In this document: in pieces, positions 9,343 through 17,904 of the stretch
Numbering within the stretch: position 1 is the stretch's first letter
How the letters are laid out: each line of letters begins with the position of its first letter
Source: Chelatococcus sambhunathii
Lineage (GTDB): Bacteria > Pseudomonadota > Alphaproteobacteria > Rhizobiales > Beijerinckiaceae
DNA length: 64,000 nucleotides
Direction of reading: 5' to 3'
Assembly: GCF_001418005.1 (NCBI RefSeq)
Contig: NZ_LIOL01000001.1
Location: 558,001 to 622,000, forward strand
Notes under the pieces: model-generated
Seen by the model: the letters and a program-made list of their open reading frames with translations, nothing else
Told to the model about the DNA's origin: nothing
Database searches by the model: none
Translations under genes and position numbers: made by a program

Positions 9343-9662
9343 GGCGCGTTCCTCCCTTCGGCCGCATCGGCCATGGCGTTTCCCTTCAGGCCGGATTTTG
9401 CCGGCTCTCGTTGATGCTCGAATAGTGCGCGGAGGGGCGTGTCTCCGCAAGCATCCGCTTGACAGACAAGTCAGGCCCGTGTTGGCTGGGATGCCGGCTT
9501 GTGCCGACCGTTTTTCCCACCTTTTTTGCCCGTTTCCTGTTGGCCCGCCGTCATGCGGGAAACGATTGGCGCTGCCACAATCCGTGCGGAAAAGCGAATA
9601 TCACCTGGATACGATCCGCAGCAGTCGTGCAGTGATTCGCATTCCGACCGCTGCGGCCGCGC
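9343..9662. promoter_or_regulatory. 320-bp intergenic region upstream of the liv operon
   Basis: No gene is supported here. It separates the head of the minus-strand liv operon from the end of the minus-strand Crp/Fnr-type gene, so it should hold the liv promoter on the minus strand and the regulator's terminator. A Crp-spaced half-palindrome, TTGAC-N6-GTCAG, lies at 9459-9474. A hairpin-like CCCGC/GCGGG pair with flanking CGTTTCC/GGAAACG lies near 9533-9567. Neither has a clear promoter beside it. Confidence 0.4.
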
Positions 9663-10337
9663 TCATTCGCCGTAGCGGGCGAGCCGGCGCAGGTCGACGA
9701 TGCGCACGCCGCTGTGCTCGATCTTCAGGAGGCCCTCGTCCTCGAGCGCCCGGAGGCACTTGTTGGTCATCTGGCGCGACAGGCCGGAGAGCAGCCCGAG
9801 CTCCTCCTGGCTGATGTCGAGATAGCTGCCGACGCTCGGGTAGAGCACCGGATTGAACATCCAGGCGAGGCCCCGCGCGAGCCGCGCCTGCGCGTCGAGC
9901 ATGCGGTCATAGCCGAGCACGGCGATGAACTGGCCCAGGCGTTCGTTGAGCTGATGGACGAGGAAACGGTTGAACGCGACGCTGTTGTCGAACAGCCACA
10001 GGAAGGTCGCCCGGTTCATCATCGCAAGCCGCGTCGCGCGGATGGCGACGAGGTCGTACTTGCGCTGTTCGTCCTTGAGCAGGGTGCCTTCGCCGAACCA
10101 TCCGCCCGCCGGCACGCCGGTGAAGGTGACGGCCTTGCCGGTGTCCGATACCGCGCTGACCTTGACGAGGCCGCTGACGACTCCGGACCAGCAGTCGAAG
10201 CGGTCCCCCTGATGGCAGATGTACTCGCCCTGCGCGAAGCTGCGCTCGACAATGCCCTTCGCCGCCCGCTCACGCTCGGAGGGGGAAAGATCGTGCGCCC
10301 AGCGCGCAATGGAGAGAAGATGCTCTGTCGTGATCAA
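9663..10337 (-). CDS. Crp/Fnr family transcriptional regulator
   Basis: A 224-aa regulator: an N-terminal cyclic-nucleotide-binding-like beta roll (residues about 20-130, with GEYICHQGD and GGWFGEGTLLKDE) followed by a Crp-type winged helix (around LDISQEELGLLSGLSRQMTNKCLRALEDEGLL). There is no Fnr-style N-terminal cysteine cluster, so oxygen sensing by an Fe-S cluster is unlikely. The only upstream start in frame is TTG at 10337; no ATG or GTG precedes it before a stop, which makes the start uncertain. It is divergent from the hydrolase gene at 10516. A Crp-spaced palindrome at 9459-9474 is a possible target. Confidence 0.87.
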   Translation of the reverse strand: MITTEHLLSIARWAHDLSPSERERAAKGIVERSFAQGEYICHQGDRFDCWSGVVSGLVKVSAVSDTGKAVTFTGVPAGGWFGEGTLLKDEQRKYDLVAIRATRLAMMNRATFLWLFDNSVAFNRFLVHQLNERLGQFIAVLGYDRMLDAQARLARGLAWMFNPVLYPSVGSYLDISQEELGLLSGLSRQMTNKCLRALEDEGLLKIEHSGVRIVDLRRLARYGE

Positions 10338-10515
10338 GACACTGTCCGTGGCCGCGTCGCCGGCACACTATAGAGAGGCTTGCCGGCCAAGCGAAGCATC
10401 GCGCGCCGCCCGGCGCATCAGCCTTTCGTCCTTCTTCTTTCGACCTCTTGTCCCGCTCCGTCGGGAATGGAACCTTGGCGCTGGAACCGGGTGAATCTGG
10501 GGGGACCATCCTGCG

Positions 10516-11049
10516 ATGATCATCGAAGCCGAACGCTCCTGCCTTCTCCTCGTCGACTTTCAGGGCCGCCTCGCACCCGCCATTTCAGGCGCGATGGAGA
10601 CGGTCGCCGCGGCGCGCCGCCTTGCGCTCGCCGCCCGGCTCTTCGGCGTGCCCGTCATCGCCAGCGAGCAGAATCCGCAAGGGCTCGGCCCAACCATCGA
10701 CTCCCTCCGTGAGCTGCCGGAGCTCGTCATCGCCAAGACGGCCTTCGACGCCTCGCGCCAGAGCGAACTGCAGGATGCCCTCGACGAGGATCGCGACACG
10801 GTGCTCATCGCCGGCTGGGAGGCGCATGTCTGCGTCATGCAGACGGCCTTCGGCCTCAAAATGAACGGCTTCGCCCCCGTCGTCGTGGCTGACGCCATCG
10901 GCTCGCGCCAGCCGGCGAGCAAGGCTGCCGCGCTCGACCGGCTCGCCCGCCATGGCGTCGAGATCGTCACGAGCGAGATGGTCGTTTTCGAATGGCTGCA
11001 GGATTGCGAGCACCCGCGCTTCAAGGAAGCGCTCGCCCTGATCAAGTGA
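10516..11049 (+). CDS. Isochorismatase-family cysteine hydrolase
   Basis: A 177-aa protein with the isochorismatase-like fold. The presumed catalytic triad is visible: Asp14 in LLLVDFQ, Lys74 in VIAKTAF and Cys106 in WEAHVCVMQT. This family cleaves C-N bonds in ureido, amide or nicotinamide-type compounds, or the isochorismate ether. Short stand-alone members of this length (YcaC-like) have mostly unknown substrates. The ATG at 10516 is preceded by a GGGGGGACC stretch. It is divergent from the Crp/Fnr regulator, which may control it, and convergent with the AraC gene. Confidence 0.85.
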   Translation: MIIEAERSCLLLVDFQGRLAPAISGAMETVAAARRLALAARLFGVPVIASEQNPQGLGPTIDSLRELPELVIAKTAFDASRQSELQDALDEDRDTVLIAGWEAHVCVMQTAFGLKMNGFAPVVVADAIGSRQPASKAAALDRLARHGVEIVTSEMVVFEWLQDCEHPRFKEALALIK

Positions 11050-11056
11050 CTTAGGG

Positions 11057-11902
11057 TCAGGTGCGTCGTGGCGGGCGCGGCACACCCGCCTGCCGCGCAT
11101 AGGCCGCCGGGGTCAACCCGTAGGCGCGTTTGAACAGTCGGGTCAGATGCGCCTGGTCGGTGAAGCCGGCGCCAGCCGCCGCTTCGGCGGGCGGGACGCC
11201 ACGGGCGAGCGCACCCTTCGCCGCCTCCAGGCGGATGGCGCGCAGATATTCGCTCGGCGGCAGGCCGAAGCGGCGCCGGAAGGCGCGGATGAGCTGGAAG
11301 CGCCCGAGCCCTTCTCCCTCGGCCAGCGCCTCGATCGTCAGCCGCTCCGCCATCTCTTCCCGCATGCGCGCGGCGAGCCGGGCGATGGCTCCATGGCCTG
11401 CATCCTCCGCGCGGCCGCGCCGCCCGGCGTGCCGCATGAGCGCGGCGGCGAGCCCGAGGTAGCGCTCCCCCGCCGCGAAGGGATCATCCCCGGCGTCGAG
11501 CTCGCGCGCATAGGCGAAAAGCGCGGCGGCGAGCGGCGGATCCTCCGCCACCACATCCCGGAAGCCGATCTCGTGCCGGGGGCCGAGTTCGGCGAGCGCG
11601 GCCGACAATTGCTCCGGCGCGAGATAGAGCATGCGGTAGACGACGCCCGCGTCGGTTGTCGCATGGCCGTCATGCAGGTCGAAGGGGCTGAACAGGATGA
11701 CGGAGCCCGGCTGCGTCCGGTGCCGGGCGCCGCGGCACCAGAAGCTCTGCGATCCCCGCTCCGTGAAGCCGACGGCATAGGTCGCATGCGCGTGCCGGCC
11801 ATAGGCGTGCCGGCTGAGGCCGGCCTGCAGCGCCTCGGCCCCGCGCGTGTCATCGCGCCGTGTCCGGAACCAGTCGTCGGCAGTTGCCTGTTGCAAGACC
11901 AT
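11057..11902 (-). CDS. AraC family transcriptional regulator
   Basis: About 281 aa. The N-terminal half is a cupin-like sensing domain (HAHATYAVGF, RTQPGSVILFSPFDLHDG), and the C-terminal 100 residues carry two helix-turn-helix units ending in GFTDQAHLTRLFKRAYGLTPAAYAR, the AraC signature. Start choice is unsettled. The ATG at 11902 has its AGGAGG only one base away, which is too close, while a TTG two codons later would have ideal spacing and a GTG at 11917 is also in frame. It is divergent from the DUF2000 gene, which it probably regulates given the frequent AraC-DUF2000 pairing. Confidence 0.88.
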   Translation of the reverse strand: MVLQQATADDWFRTRRDDTRGAEALQAGLSRHAYGRHAHATYAVGFTERGSQSFWCRGARHRTQPGSVILFSPFDLHDGHATTDAGVVYRMLYLAPEQLSAALAELGPRHEIGFRDVVAEDPPLAAALFAYARELDAGDDPFAAGERYLGLAAALMRHAGRRGRAEDAGHGAIARLAARMREEMAERLTIEALAEGEGLGRFQLIRAFRRRFGLPPSEYLRAIRLEAAKGALARGVPPAEAAAGAGFTDQAHLTRLFKRAYGLTPAAYARQAGVPRPPRRT

Positions 11903-11997
11903 CCCTCCTCGCCGCACCAGCGTACAAGACGCGGGGCGCGACCGGAAACGATCCTGGACGCGACATATCGATAAAGAGGCAGGAGAGCCCGGATCAG

Positions 11998-12411
11998 ATG
12001 AAGTTCGACACCAAGATCGCCATTGCCGTGCGCGAGGATCTCGCCGTCTGGCAGAAGCTCAACATGGTCGCCTTCCTCGCGAGCGGCGTCGCCACCGGCC
12101 GGCCCGGCACCATCGGGGAGCCCTATCGCGACGGCTCGGGCCGGCAGTACTGGTCGATGTTCGGCCAGCCCGTGGTCGTGCTGACGGCCGCGGACAGCGC
12201 GGAACTCAAGGCTGCCTACGAGCGGGCCTGGTCACGCGGCCTCGGCCTCGCCGTCTTCACCGAGCAACTGTTCGCAACCGGCCACGACGCGACGAACCGC
12301 GCCGCCGTCGCCGCCGTGCCGAGCCCGGAGCTCGATCTTGCGGGCTTTGCCGTGCACGGGCCACGCAACGACGTCGACCGCGCCCTCAAGGGGCTCGGCC
12401 TGCACCGTTGA
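11998..12411 (+). CDS. DUF2000 family protein
   Basis: A 137-aa soluble protein matching the DUF2000 pattern: N-terminal KIAIAVREDLAVWQKLNMVAFLASG followed by a mid-region GQPVVVLTA and a C-terminal LAGFAVHGPRNDVDRALKGL. The family has a small ferredoxin-like or PTH2-like fold and no established biochemical role. The ATG at 11998 follows GGCAGGAGAGCC. It is divergent from the AraC regulator with 95 bp between them, so that gap likely holds an AraC-controlled promoter. It ends 7 bp from the convergent IorAB gene. Confidence 0.8.
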   Translation: MKFDTKIAIAVREDLAVWQKLNMVAFLASGVATGRPGTIGEPYRDGSGRQYWSMFGQPVVVLTAADSAELKAAYERAWSRGLGLAVFTEQLFATGHDATNRAAVAAVPSPELDLAGFAVHGPRNDVDRALKGLGLHR

Positions 12412-12418
12412 GCCCGGC

Positions 12419-15400
12419 CTATTCCGCCGCCATGGCGAGCGGCGGCTCGCCGGCGCGCCAGCGCTCCAGGAGTTGCGCCTCCTCCTTCTTCGCTGCCTCC
12501 AGATGGCGCAGCTTGACGTGGCCGAAGCCCCGGATCTTCTCGGGGATCGAGGCGAGCGCGACCGCGAGCGCATGGTTGTCCTGCGTCAGACCTTGCGTGA
12601 GCTCCGCGACGAGCGTCCCGTAGTCCTCGATCAGCTGCCGCTCCATGCGCCGCTCGGCGGTATAGCCGAAGATGTCGAGCGGCGTGCCGCGCAGCACCTT
12701 GAGCTTCGCCAGCATCCGGAAGACGGGCAGCATCCGCGGGCCGAAGCTCGTCTTCTTCGGATTGCCGCTGGCATCCTTGCGGCCGAGGATCGGCGGCGCG
12801 AGGTGGAACTCGTAGCGCAGGTTCTCGCCCGAGAAGGTCGCCCTCACCTGCTTCTCGAAGCTGCCGTCGGTGTAGAGCCGCGCCACCTCGTACTCGTCCT
12901 TGTAGGCCATGAGCTTGAAGAGATAGCGCGCCACCGCCGTCGCCAGCGCCGTCGCGCCGGGCTTCACCGCCGCCTCGCGCTCACGCACGCGCTCGACGAG
13001 CGCCGCATAGCGCGCCGCATAGGCGCTGTTCTGGTAGGCGGTGAGGAAGTCGACGCGCCGCTCCACCATCTCGTCGAGGGTCTGCGAGATGTGCCGAGCC
13101 GGCGTCGCCTCGCGCGTCGGCGCCACGAGTTGCTCGATGCGCGCCGGCTCAAGCGCCGCACGCCGGCCCCACAGGAAGGCCGCCTGGTTGAGTCCAACCG
13201 CCTGGCCATTGAGCGCGATGGCCTTCTCCAGCGCCGCGGCCGAGACTGGCACCTTGCCACGCTGGTAGGCGAAGCCGAGCATGAACATGTTGGCGGCGAT
13301 GGCATTGCCGAGGATGGCGTTGGCGATGCCGGTCGCGTCGACGAAGGCGACGCCCTCTCCGGCAGCGGCCGCGATGGCCCGCTTGATGCGCTCGCTCGGC
13401 AGGCGGTAATCGGCGTTGCGCGTGAACTCGCCCGGATGCACCTCGGCCGTATTGACAACGACGGAGGTGCCGTCGGGCCGGATGGCGGCGAGCACCTTCT
13501 TCATACCGGTGACGACGAGGTCGCAGCCGAGGATGAGGTCCGCCTCGCCGGCGAATACGCGGATGGCGTGGATGTCCTCGGGCTTCTCGGCCAGCCGGAC
13601 GTGGCTGAAGACGGCGCCGCCCTTCTGGGCAAGGCCCGCCATGTCGATCATGCCGCAGGCCTTGCCTTCGAGATGCGCAGCCATGCCAAGGATGGCGCCG
13701 ATCGTGACCACGCCCGTGCCACCGACGCCGGTGACGATGATGTTCCACGGCCGGCCGTTGAAGCCCGGCAACTCCGGCTCGGGCAGGATGCCCCAGTCAT
13801 CGGCGCTCTCCTTCACCTTGGCCGGTGTCGGCTTCTTCAATTGCGCACCATGCACGGTGACGAAGGAGGGGCAGAAGCCGTTGACGCAGGAAAAGTCCTT
13901 GTTGCAGTTCGACTGATCGATGAGGCGCTTGCGGCCGAACTCGGTCTCCAGCGGCTGCACGGACACGCAGTTGGACTTGACCCCGCAGTCGCCGCAGCCC
14001 TCGCAGACGAGCTCGTTGATGATGACGCGCTTGTCCGGATCCGGGAACTCGCCCTTCTTGCGCCGACGGCGCTTCTCGGCCGCGCAGGTCTGGTCGTAGA
14101 TCAGCACCGTGACGCCGGGAATGGCGGCAAGCTCGCGCTGCACCGTCTCGAGGTCGTCGCGGTGATGAAGGGTGATGCCTGCCGGCCACGCGATGGTTGC
14201 CGGATATTTGTGGGGTTCGTCCGAGACGAGGGCGATGCGCTCGACGCCTTCGGCGCGCACCTGCCGGGCGATCATGTCCACCGTGAGGCTGCCCTCGTGG
14301 TGCTGGCCGCCGGTCATGGCGACGGCGTCGTTGAACAGGATCTTGTAGGTGATGTTGGTCTTCGTCGCGATGGCCCAGCGCAGGGCGAGGATGCCTGAGT
14401 GGTTGTAGGTGCCGTCGCCGAGGTTCTGGAAGACGTGGCCGCGCGTGGAGAAGGGCGCCTCGCCTATCCAGTTGGCGCCCTCGCCGCCCATCTGGGTGAA
14501 GCCGTCGGTGCGTCGGTCCATCCATTGCACCATGTAGTGACAACCGATGCCGGCATAGGCGCGCATGCCCTCCGGCACCACCGTCGAGCTGTTGTGCGGG
14601 CAGCCGGAGCAATAGTGCGGCAGGCGGTTGGCGATTTCCGGTGCCTCCTTGAGGGCGCGCTGGAACGCCTTGATGCGGTTGACACGCGCCGCAAGCTCCT
14701 CGCTCGGGTAGTAGCGCAGCACGCGCTCCCCGACCGCGATGGCGATGTCGTTGGGGTCGAGAGCACCCTTGACCGGGAAGAGCCAGTTGCCCTCCTCATC
14801 CTTCTTGCCGACGCAGATCGGCTGGTCGGCCGTGCCGTAGAGCTCCTCGCGCAGCTGCACCTCGATGAGCGAGCGCTTCTCCTCGACCACGATCACCATG
14901 TCGAGGCCGCGAGCGAAGTCCATGAGGTCGGCGCGGCCGAGCGGCCACGGGCAGGCGATCTTGTAGAGACGGATGCCGAGGTCGTTGGCGCGGACCTCGT
15001 CGATGCCGAGGTCCTCGAGCGCCTGGCGCACGTCGAGATAGCTCTTCCCCACCGTGACGATGCCGATCTTCGGGGTGCGACCGCCCGAGGTGATGATGCG
15101 GTTGAGCCTGTTGGCGCGCACGAAGGCGAGCACGGCCTCACGCTTGAACTCGTGCAGCCGCTCCTCCTGCTGGAGGATGTTGTCGAAGGGCCGGATGTTG
15201 AGCCCGCCCGGCGGCATGACGAAGTCTTCCGGCAGCACGATGTCTAGGCGATCCAGCGAGCCGTCGACAACGGCGGTCGATTCCACCGTGTCCTTCATGC
15301 CCTTGAGGGCCACCCAGGTGCCGGCGAAGCGGCTGAGCGCGTAACCGTAAAGGCCGTAGTCGATCAGTTCCTGCACGCCGGCCGGGTTGAGGATCGGCAC

Positions 15401-15916
15401 CATCATGTCGACGAAGTTGAACTCCGTCTGGTGCGCCACGGTAGAGGATTCGGCCGTGTGGTCGTCGCCCATGATGGCGACGACGCCGCCATGCTTCGAC
15501 GTGCCGGCCATGTTGGCATGGCGGAAGACGTCGCCCGAGCGGTCGACGCCCGGGCCCTTGCCGTACCACAGCGAGAAGACGCCGTCGTATTTGCCCTCGC
15601 CGCGCATCTCGGCCTGCTGCGTGCCCCAGACGGCGGTCGCGGCGAGATCCTCGTTGAGGCCGGGCTGGAAGACGATTCCCGCCGGATCGAGATAGCGCTT
15701 GGCGCGCTCGAACTGCTGGTCGAGGCCACCGAGTGGCGAGCCACGGTAGCCGGAAACAAAACCGGCGGTATGGAGGCCCATCCGCCGGTCACGCTCCCGC
15801 TGCATCAGCATGAGGCGTACGATCGCCTGCGTGCCGGTGATGAAGACGTTGCTCTTCGTGAGGTCGTACTTGTCGTCGAGCGACACGTCCCTAAGCGGAA
15901 TGGCGGGCTGGCCCAT
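12419..15916 (-). CDS. Indolepyruvate ferredoxin oxidoreductase, fused IorA-IorB
   Basis: A 1165-aa fusion that decarboxylates aryl-pyruvates (indolepyruvate, phenylpyruvate) to arylacetyl-CoA using thiamine diphosphate and Fe-S clusters. In order: pyrimidine-binding domain with GFVSGYRGSPLGGLDQQ (residues about 45-65), TPP-binding domain beginning near YCSGCPHNSST, a cysteine-rich cluster region (CEGCGDCG and later CVNGFCPSF), then the gamma domain starting IIVTGVGGTGVVTIG. The ATG at 15916 has GGAGGAGGATCGGC upstream, so I prefer it over the longer frame. It stands alone, convergent with the DUF2000 gene. A perfect 21-bp palindrome lies 68 bp upstream. Its arylacetyl-CoA product fits the nearby acid/CoA-ligase operon. 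Confidence 0.93.
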   Translation of the reverse strand: MGQPAIPLRDVSLDDKYDLTKSNVFITGTQAIVRLMLMQRERDRRMGLHTAGFVSGYRGSPLGGLDQQFERAKRYLDPAGIVFQPGLNEDLAATAVWGTQQAEMRGEGKYDGVFSLWYGKGPGVDRSGDVFRHANMAGTSKHGGVVAIMGDDHTAESSTVAHQTEFNFVDMMVPILNPAGVQELIDYGLYGYALSRFAGTWVALKGMKDTVESTAVVDGSLDRLDIVLPEDFVMPPGGLNIRPFDNILQQEERLHEFKREAVLAFVRANRLNRIITSGGRTPKIGIVTVGKSYLDVRQALEDLGIDEVRANDLGIRLYKIACPWPLGRADLMDFARGLDMVIVVEEKRSLIEVQLREELYGTADQPICVGKKDEEGNWLFPVKGALDPNDIAIAVGERVLRYYPSEELAARVNRIKAFQRALKEAPEIANRLPHYCSGCPHNSSTVVPEGMRAYAGIGCHYMVQWMDRRTDGFTQMGGEGANWIGEAPFSTRGHVFQNLGDGTYNHSGILALRWAIATKTNITYKILFNDAVAMTGGQHHEGSLTVDMIARQVRAEGVERIALVSDEPHKYPATIAWPAGITLHHRDDLETVQRELAAIPGVTVLIYDQTCAAEKRRRRKKGEFPDPDKRVIINELVCEGCGDCGVKSNCVSVQPLETEFGRKRLIDQSNCNKDFSCVNGFCPSFVTVHGAQLKKPTPAKVKESADDWGILPEPELPGFNGRPWNIIVTGVGGTGVVTIGAILGMAAHLEGKACGMIDMAGLAQKGGAVFSHVRLAEKPEDIHAIRVFAGEADLILGCDLVVTGMKKVLAAIRPDGTSVVVNTAEVHPGEFTRNADYRLPSERIKRAIAAAAGEGVAFVDATGIANAILGNAIAANMFMLGFAYQRGKVPVSAAALEKAIALNGQAVGLNQAAFLWGRRAALEPARIEQLVAPTREATPARHISQTLDEMVERRVDFLTAYQNSAYAARYAALVERVREREAAVKPGATALATAVARYLFKLMAYKDEYEVARLYTDGSFEKQVRATFSGENLRYEFHLAPPILGRKDASGNPKKTSFGPRMLPVFRMLAKLKVLRGTPLDIFGYTAERRMERQLIEDYGTLVAELTQGLTQDNHALAVALASIPEKIRGFGHVKLRHLEAAKKEEAQLLERWRAGEPPLAMAAE

Positions 15917-15984
15917 GCCGATCCTCCTCCTGGCGCCTCTCGGACGCGCTTGCCGCCGGATTGCTTCCGGTCTTGCCATCTCGA

Positions 15985-16005
15985 TATGTCAGCAATGCTG
16001 ACATA
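15985..16005. promoter_or_regulatory. Perfect inverted repeat, candidate operator upstream of IorAB
   Basis: TATGTCAGC-AAT-GCTGACATA: two 9-bp arms with no mismatch and a 3-bp spacer. It lies 68 bp before the IorAB start in the divergent gap to the DUF1007 gene. Size and symmetry fit a dimeric MarR-, TetR- or GntR-type repressor site. No such regulator is encoded next to it. Confidence 0.6.
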
Positions 16006-16216
16006 ATTTCGAATCTGCGTCAACGAGATGAGAATGGTTCCAGGCGGAGGTGCTTCCCGACCCCGGCGCCTCCATTTCGCCCCACTCGCACCGACATGTG
16101 CTAGAAACGGAAGGCGATGCTCCCGCACCCGCGTGCAAGATCGCAAGCAATGGTTAACCCTGTCGGCCGAGGCTGGACGGAACGCGTTGCGCTCGCTCGG
16201 ATGAAATGACGGCGAC
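16006..16216. other. Remainder of the 300-bp divergent intergenic region
   Basis: No open frame with good coding character is seen between the palindrome and the DUF1007 gene. The stretch should carry the plus-strand promoter of the DUF1007-NicO pair. I looked for a cobalamin riboswitch because of the metal transporter downstream and saw no B12-box-like sequence. Confidence 0.4.
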
Positions 16217-16876
16217 ATGACCCCGATGATCAAACGCCCTGCCGCCGCGATCACAGCGGCCTTAATGACGGCGCTCGCCGCCGCACCCGCCGCCGCCCAT
16301 CCGCATGTCTGGGTAACGGCGCGCAGCGAGGTGCTCTACGACGGCAAGGGGGAGATGATGGGCGTGCGCCACGTCTGGACGTTCGACGCGGCCTATTCGG
16401 CCTTCGCCGTGCAGGGCCTCGACAAAGACGGCGACGGCAAGATTTCGCCCGACGAGCTCAAGGAGCTCGCCCAGGTCAATGTCGAATCCCTCAATGAGTA
16501 CGGCTACTTCACAGTCGCCAAGGCGAACGGCGCCAAGGTCGCCTTCGCCGACCCCAGGGACTACGGTCTCACCTATGACAACGGCGCCCTGACGCTCACC
16601 TTCACGCTGCCCACAGCGAAGCCCGCGCGTGCGGACAAGCTGCTGTCGCTCGAAGTCTACGACCCGACCTATTTCGTCTCCTTCGCCATGGCGGAAGGCG
16701 ATGACGCCGTGCGGCTCGCCGACGGCCCGAGCGGCTGCAAGACCAATGTCACCCGCCCGAAGACGCCTGACCCCGCCAAGATGCAGGAATTGTCGGAGAG
16801 TTTCTTCGAGAACCTCAGCGCGAACTCGACCTTCGGGGCCGATTTCGCCAACCGCGTGCTCGTGGCCTGCCCGTGA
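16217..16876 (+). CDS. DUF1007 family periplasmic metal-associated protein
   Basis: A 219-aa exported protein. A signal peptide (MIKRPAAAITAALMTALAAA) ends at APAAAHPHVW, placing the HPHVWV motif at the mature N-terminus, a likely metal ligand. Near residue 72 the segment DKDGDGKISPDE is a textbook EF-hand loop. DUF1007 proteins are regularly encoded with NicO/RcnA-type nickel/cobalt permeases, and here the stop overlaps the permease GTG by GTGA. A periplasmic metal capture or delivery role is inferred; no enzyme motif is present. Confidence 0.87.
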   Translation: MTPMIKRPAAAITAALMTALAAAPAAAHPHVWVTARSEVLYDGKGEMMGVRHVWTFDAAYSAFAVQGLDKDGDGKISPDELKELAQVNVESLNEYGYFTVAKANGAKVAFADPRDYGLTYDNGALTLTFTLPTAKPARADKLLSLEVYDPTYFVSFAMAEGDDAVRLADGPSGCKTNVTRPKTPDPAKMQELSESFFENLSANSTFGADFANRVLVACP

Positions 16877-17898
16877 CGAGCGTCGGTCTGGCAGGAGCGA
16901 CGGCAGGGCCGCGTCTCGTGGCGCGCCGGCTCGTCGTTGCAATCATCGCAGTGGCGGTGGTCACCGGCGTGCTCGCGCTCATCGCCCACCTCCTGCAGGG
17001 GAGCGCGACACCGGCGCCGCCGGCGCGCAACCCCTTCGGCACCGGGCTGCGCGAGGCCGCGCCGGAGCCGACGGGTTTCGGCGCCTTTATCCTCGCCGTC
17101 CAGAGCCAGTACTACCGCCAGCTCACCGCCGCCGTTCAGGCGATGAAACAGGATGGCGCCGCCTTCTGGAGCCTCGTCGCCATCGGCTTCGCCTATGGCG
17201 TCTTCCATGCCGCCGGTCCGGGCCACGGCAAGGGCGTCATCTCCGGCTATATCGTGGCCAGCGGCCGCTCGCTGAAGCGCGGCGTCGGCCTCAGCTTCGC
17301 CGCCGCCCTCGTGCAGGCGCTGGTCGCCATCGCGCTCATCGCCGTGCTCGCCCTTGCGCTCAACGCGACCGCGCGCTCCATCAACGAGACCGCGCGCCTC
17401 GTGGAACTCGCCAGCTTCGCCGCGGTCGCGCTGATGGGGGCCGCCGTACTGTGGTGCAAGGCCGGCCGCTTCGTCGCCATCGGCCTGCCGCAGGCCGGTG
17501 CCGCATCCTGCGACGACGACTGCGGCCACGTGCACATCCCCCCGCCGGAGGCGCTCGACCGGATGCGCGACTGGCGCGAGATGGCGGGCATCGCCCTCGC
17601 CGCCGGCATCCGCCCCTGTTCGGGGGCGCTCATCGTCCTCGTCTTCGCCCTGTCGCAAGGCCTCTTCGCCGCCGGCGTCGCCGCGACGCTCGCCATGGCG
17701 CTCGGCACGGCCCTGACGACGGGGGCACTCGCGGCCCTCGCCGTCTTCGCCAAGGCACTCGCGCTGCGGCTCGCAGGCGGGCGCGGCCTCACGGGCGCGC
17801 GCATCGTCGGGGGGCTCGAGGTCCTTGCCGGAGCCTTCGTCCTCGTGCTCGGCCTTGCCCTCCTCGCAGGCCTGTGGGCCGGCGCCGCGCCAAGCTGA
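16873..17898 (+). CDS. Nickel/cobalt transporter, NicO/RcnA-like
   Basis: A 341-aa inner-membrane protein with about six to seven hydrophobic segments. The metal-handling motif HAAGPGHGKGVISGY lies near residue 115, and a second family segment GIRPCSGALIVLVFAL near residue 245. A periplasmic/cytosolic loop CDDDCGHVHIPPPEALD adds Cys, Asp and His ligands. It starts at GTG overlapping the DUF1007 stop. It converges with the cobalt nitrile hydratase operon, with only 6 bp between stop codons, which suggests cobalt supply. NicO family members either import or export Ni/Co, and sequence alone does not decide direction. Confidence 0.88.
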   Translation: MTSVGLAGATAGPRLVARRLVVAIIAVAVVTGVLALIAHLLQGSATPAPPARNPFGTGLREAAPEPTGFGAFILAVQSQYYRQLTAAVQAMKQDGAAFWSLVAIGFAYGVFHAAGPGHGKGVISGYIVASGRSLKRGVGLSFAAALVQALVAIALIAVLALALNATARSINETARLVELASFAAVALMGAAVLWCKAGRFVAIGLPQAGAASCDDDCGHVHIPPPEALDRMRDWREMAGIALAAGIRPCSGALIVLVFALSQGLFAAGVAATLAMALGTALTTGALAALAVFAKALALRLAGGRGLTGARIVGGLEVLAGAFVLVLGLALLAGLWAGAAPS

Positions 17899-17904
17899 AC
17901 GGCC

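Noticed and set aside
9533..9567. Terminator of the Crp/Fnr gene
   Set aside because: A CCCGC/GCGGG stem with outer CGTTTCC/GGAAACG exists, but the minus-strand 3' side lacks a U run next to the stem.
12338..14398. 686-codon plus-strand open frame
   Set aside because: It is the antisense shadow of the IorAB gene, whose motifs are unmistakable on the other strand.
16006..16216. Cobalamin riboswitch upstream of the DUF1007-NicO genes
   Set aside because: No B12-box-like sequence or extended helix set was seen.
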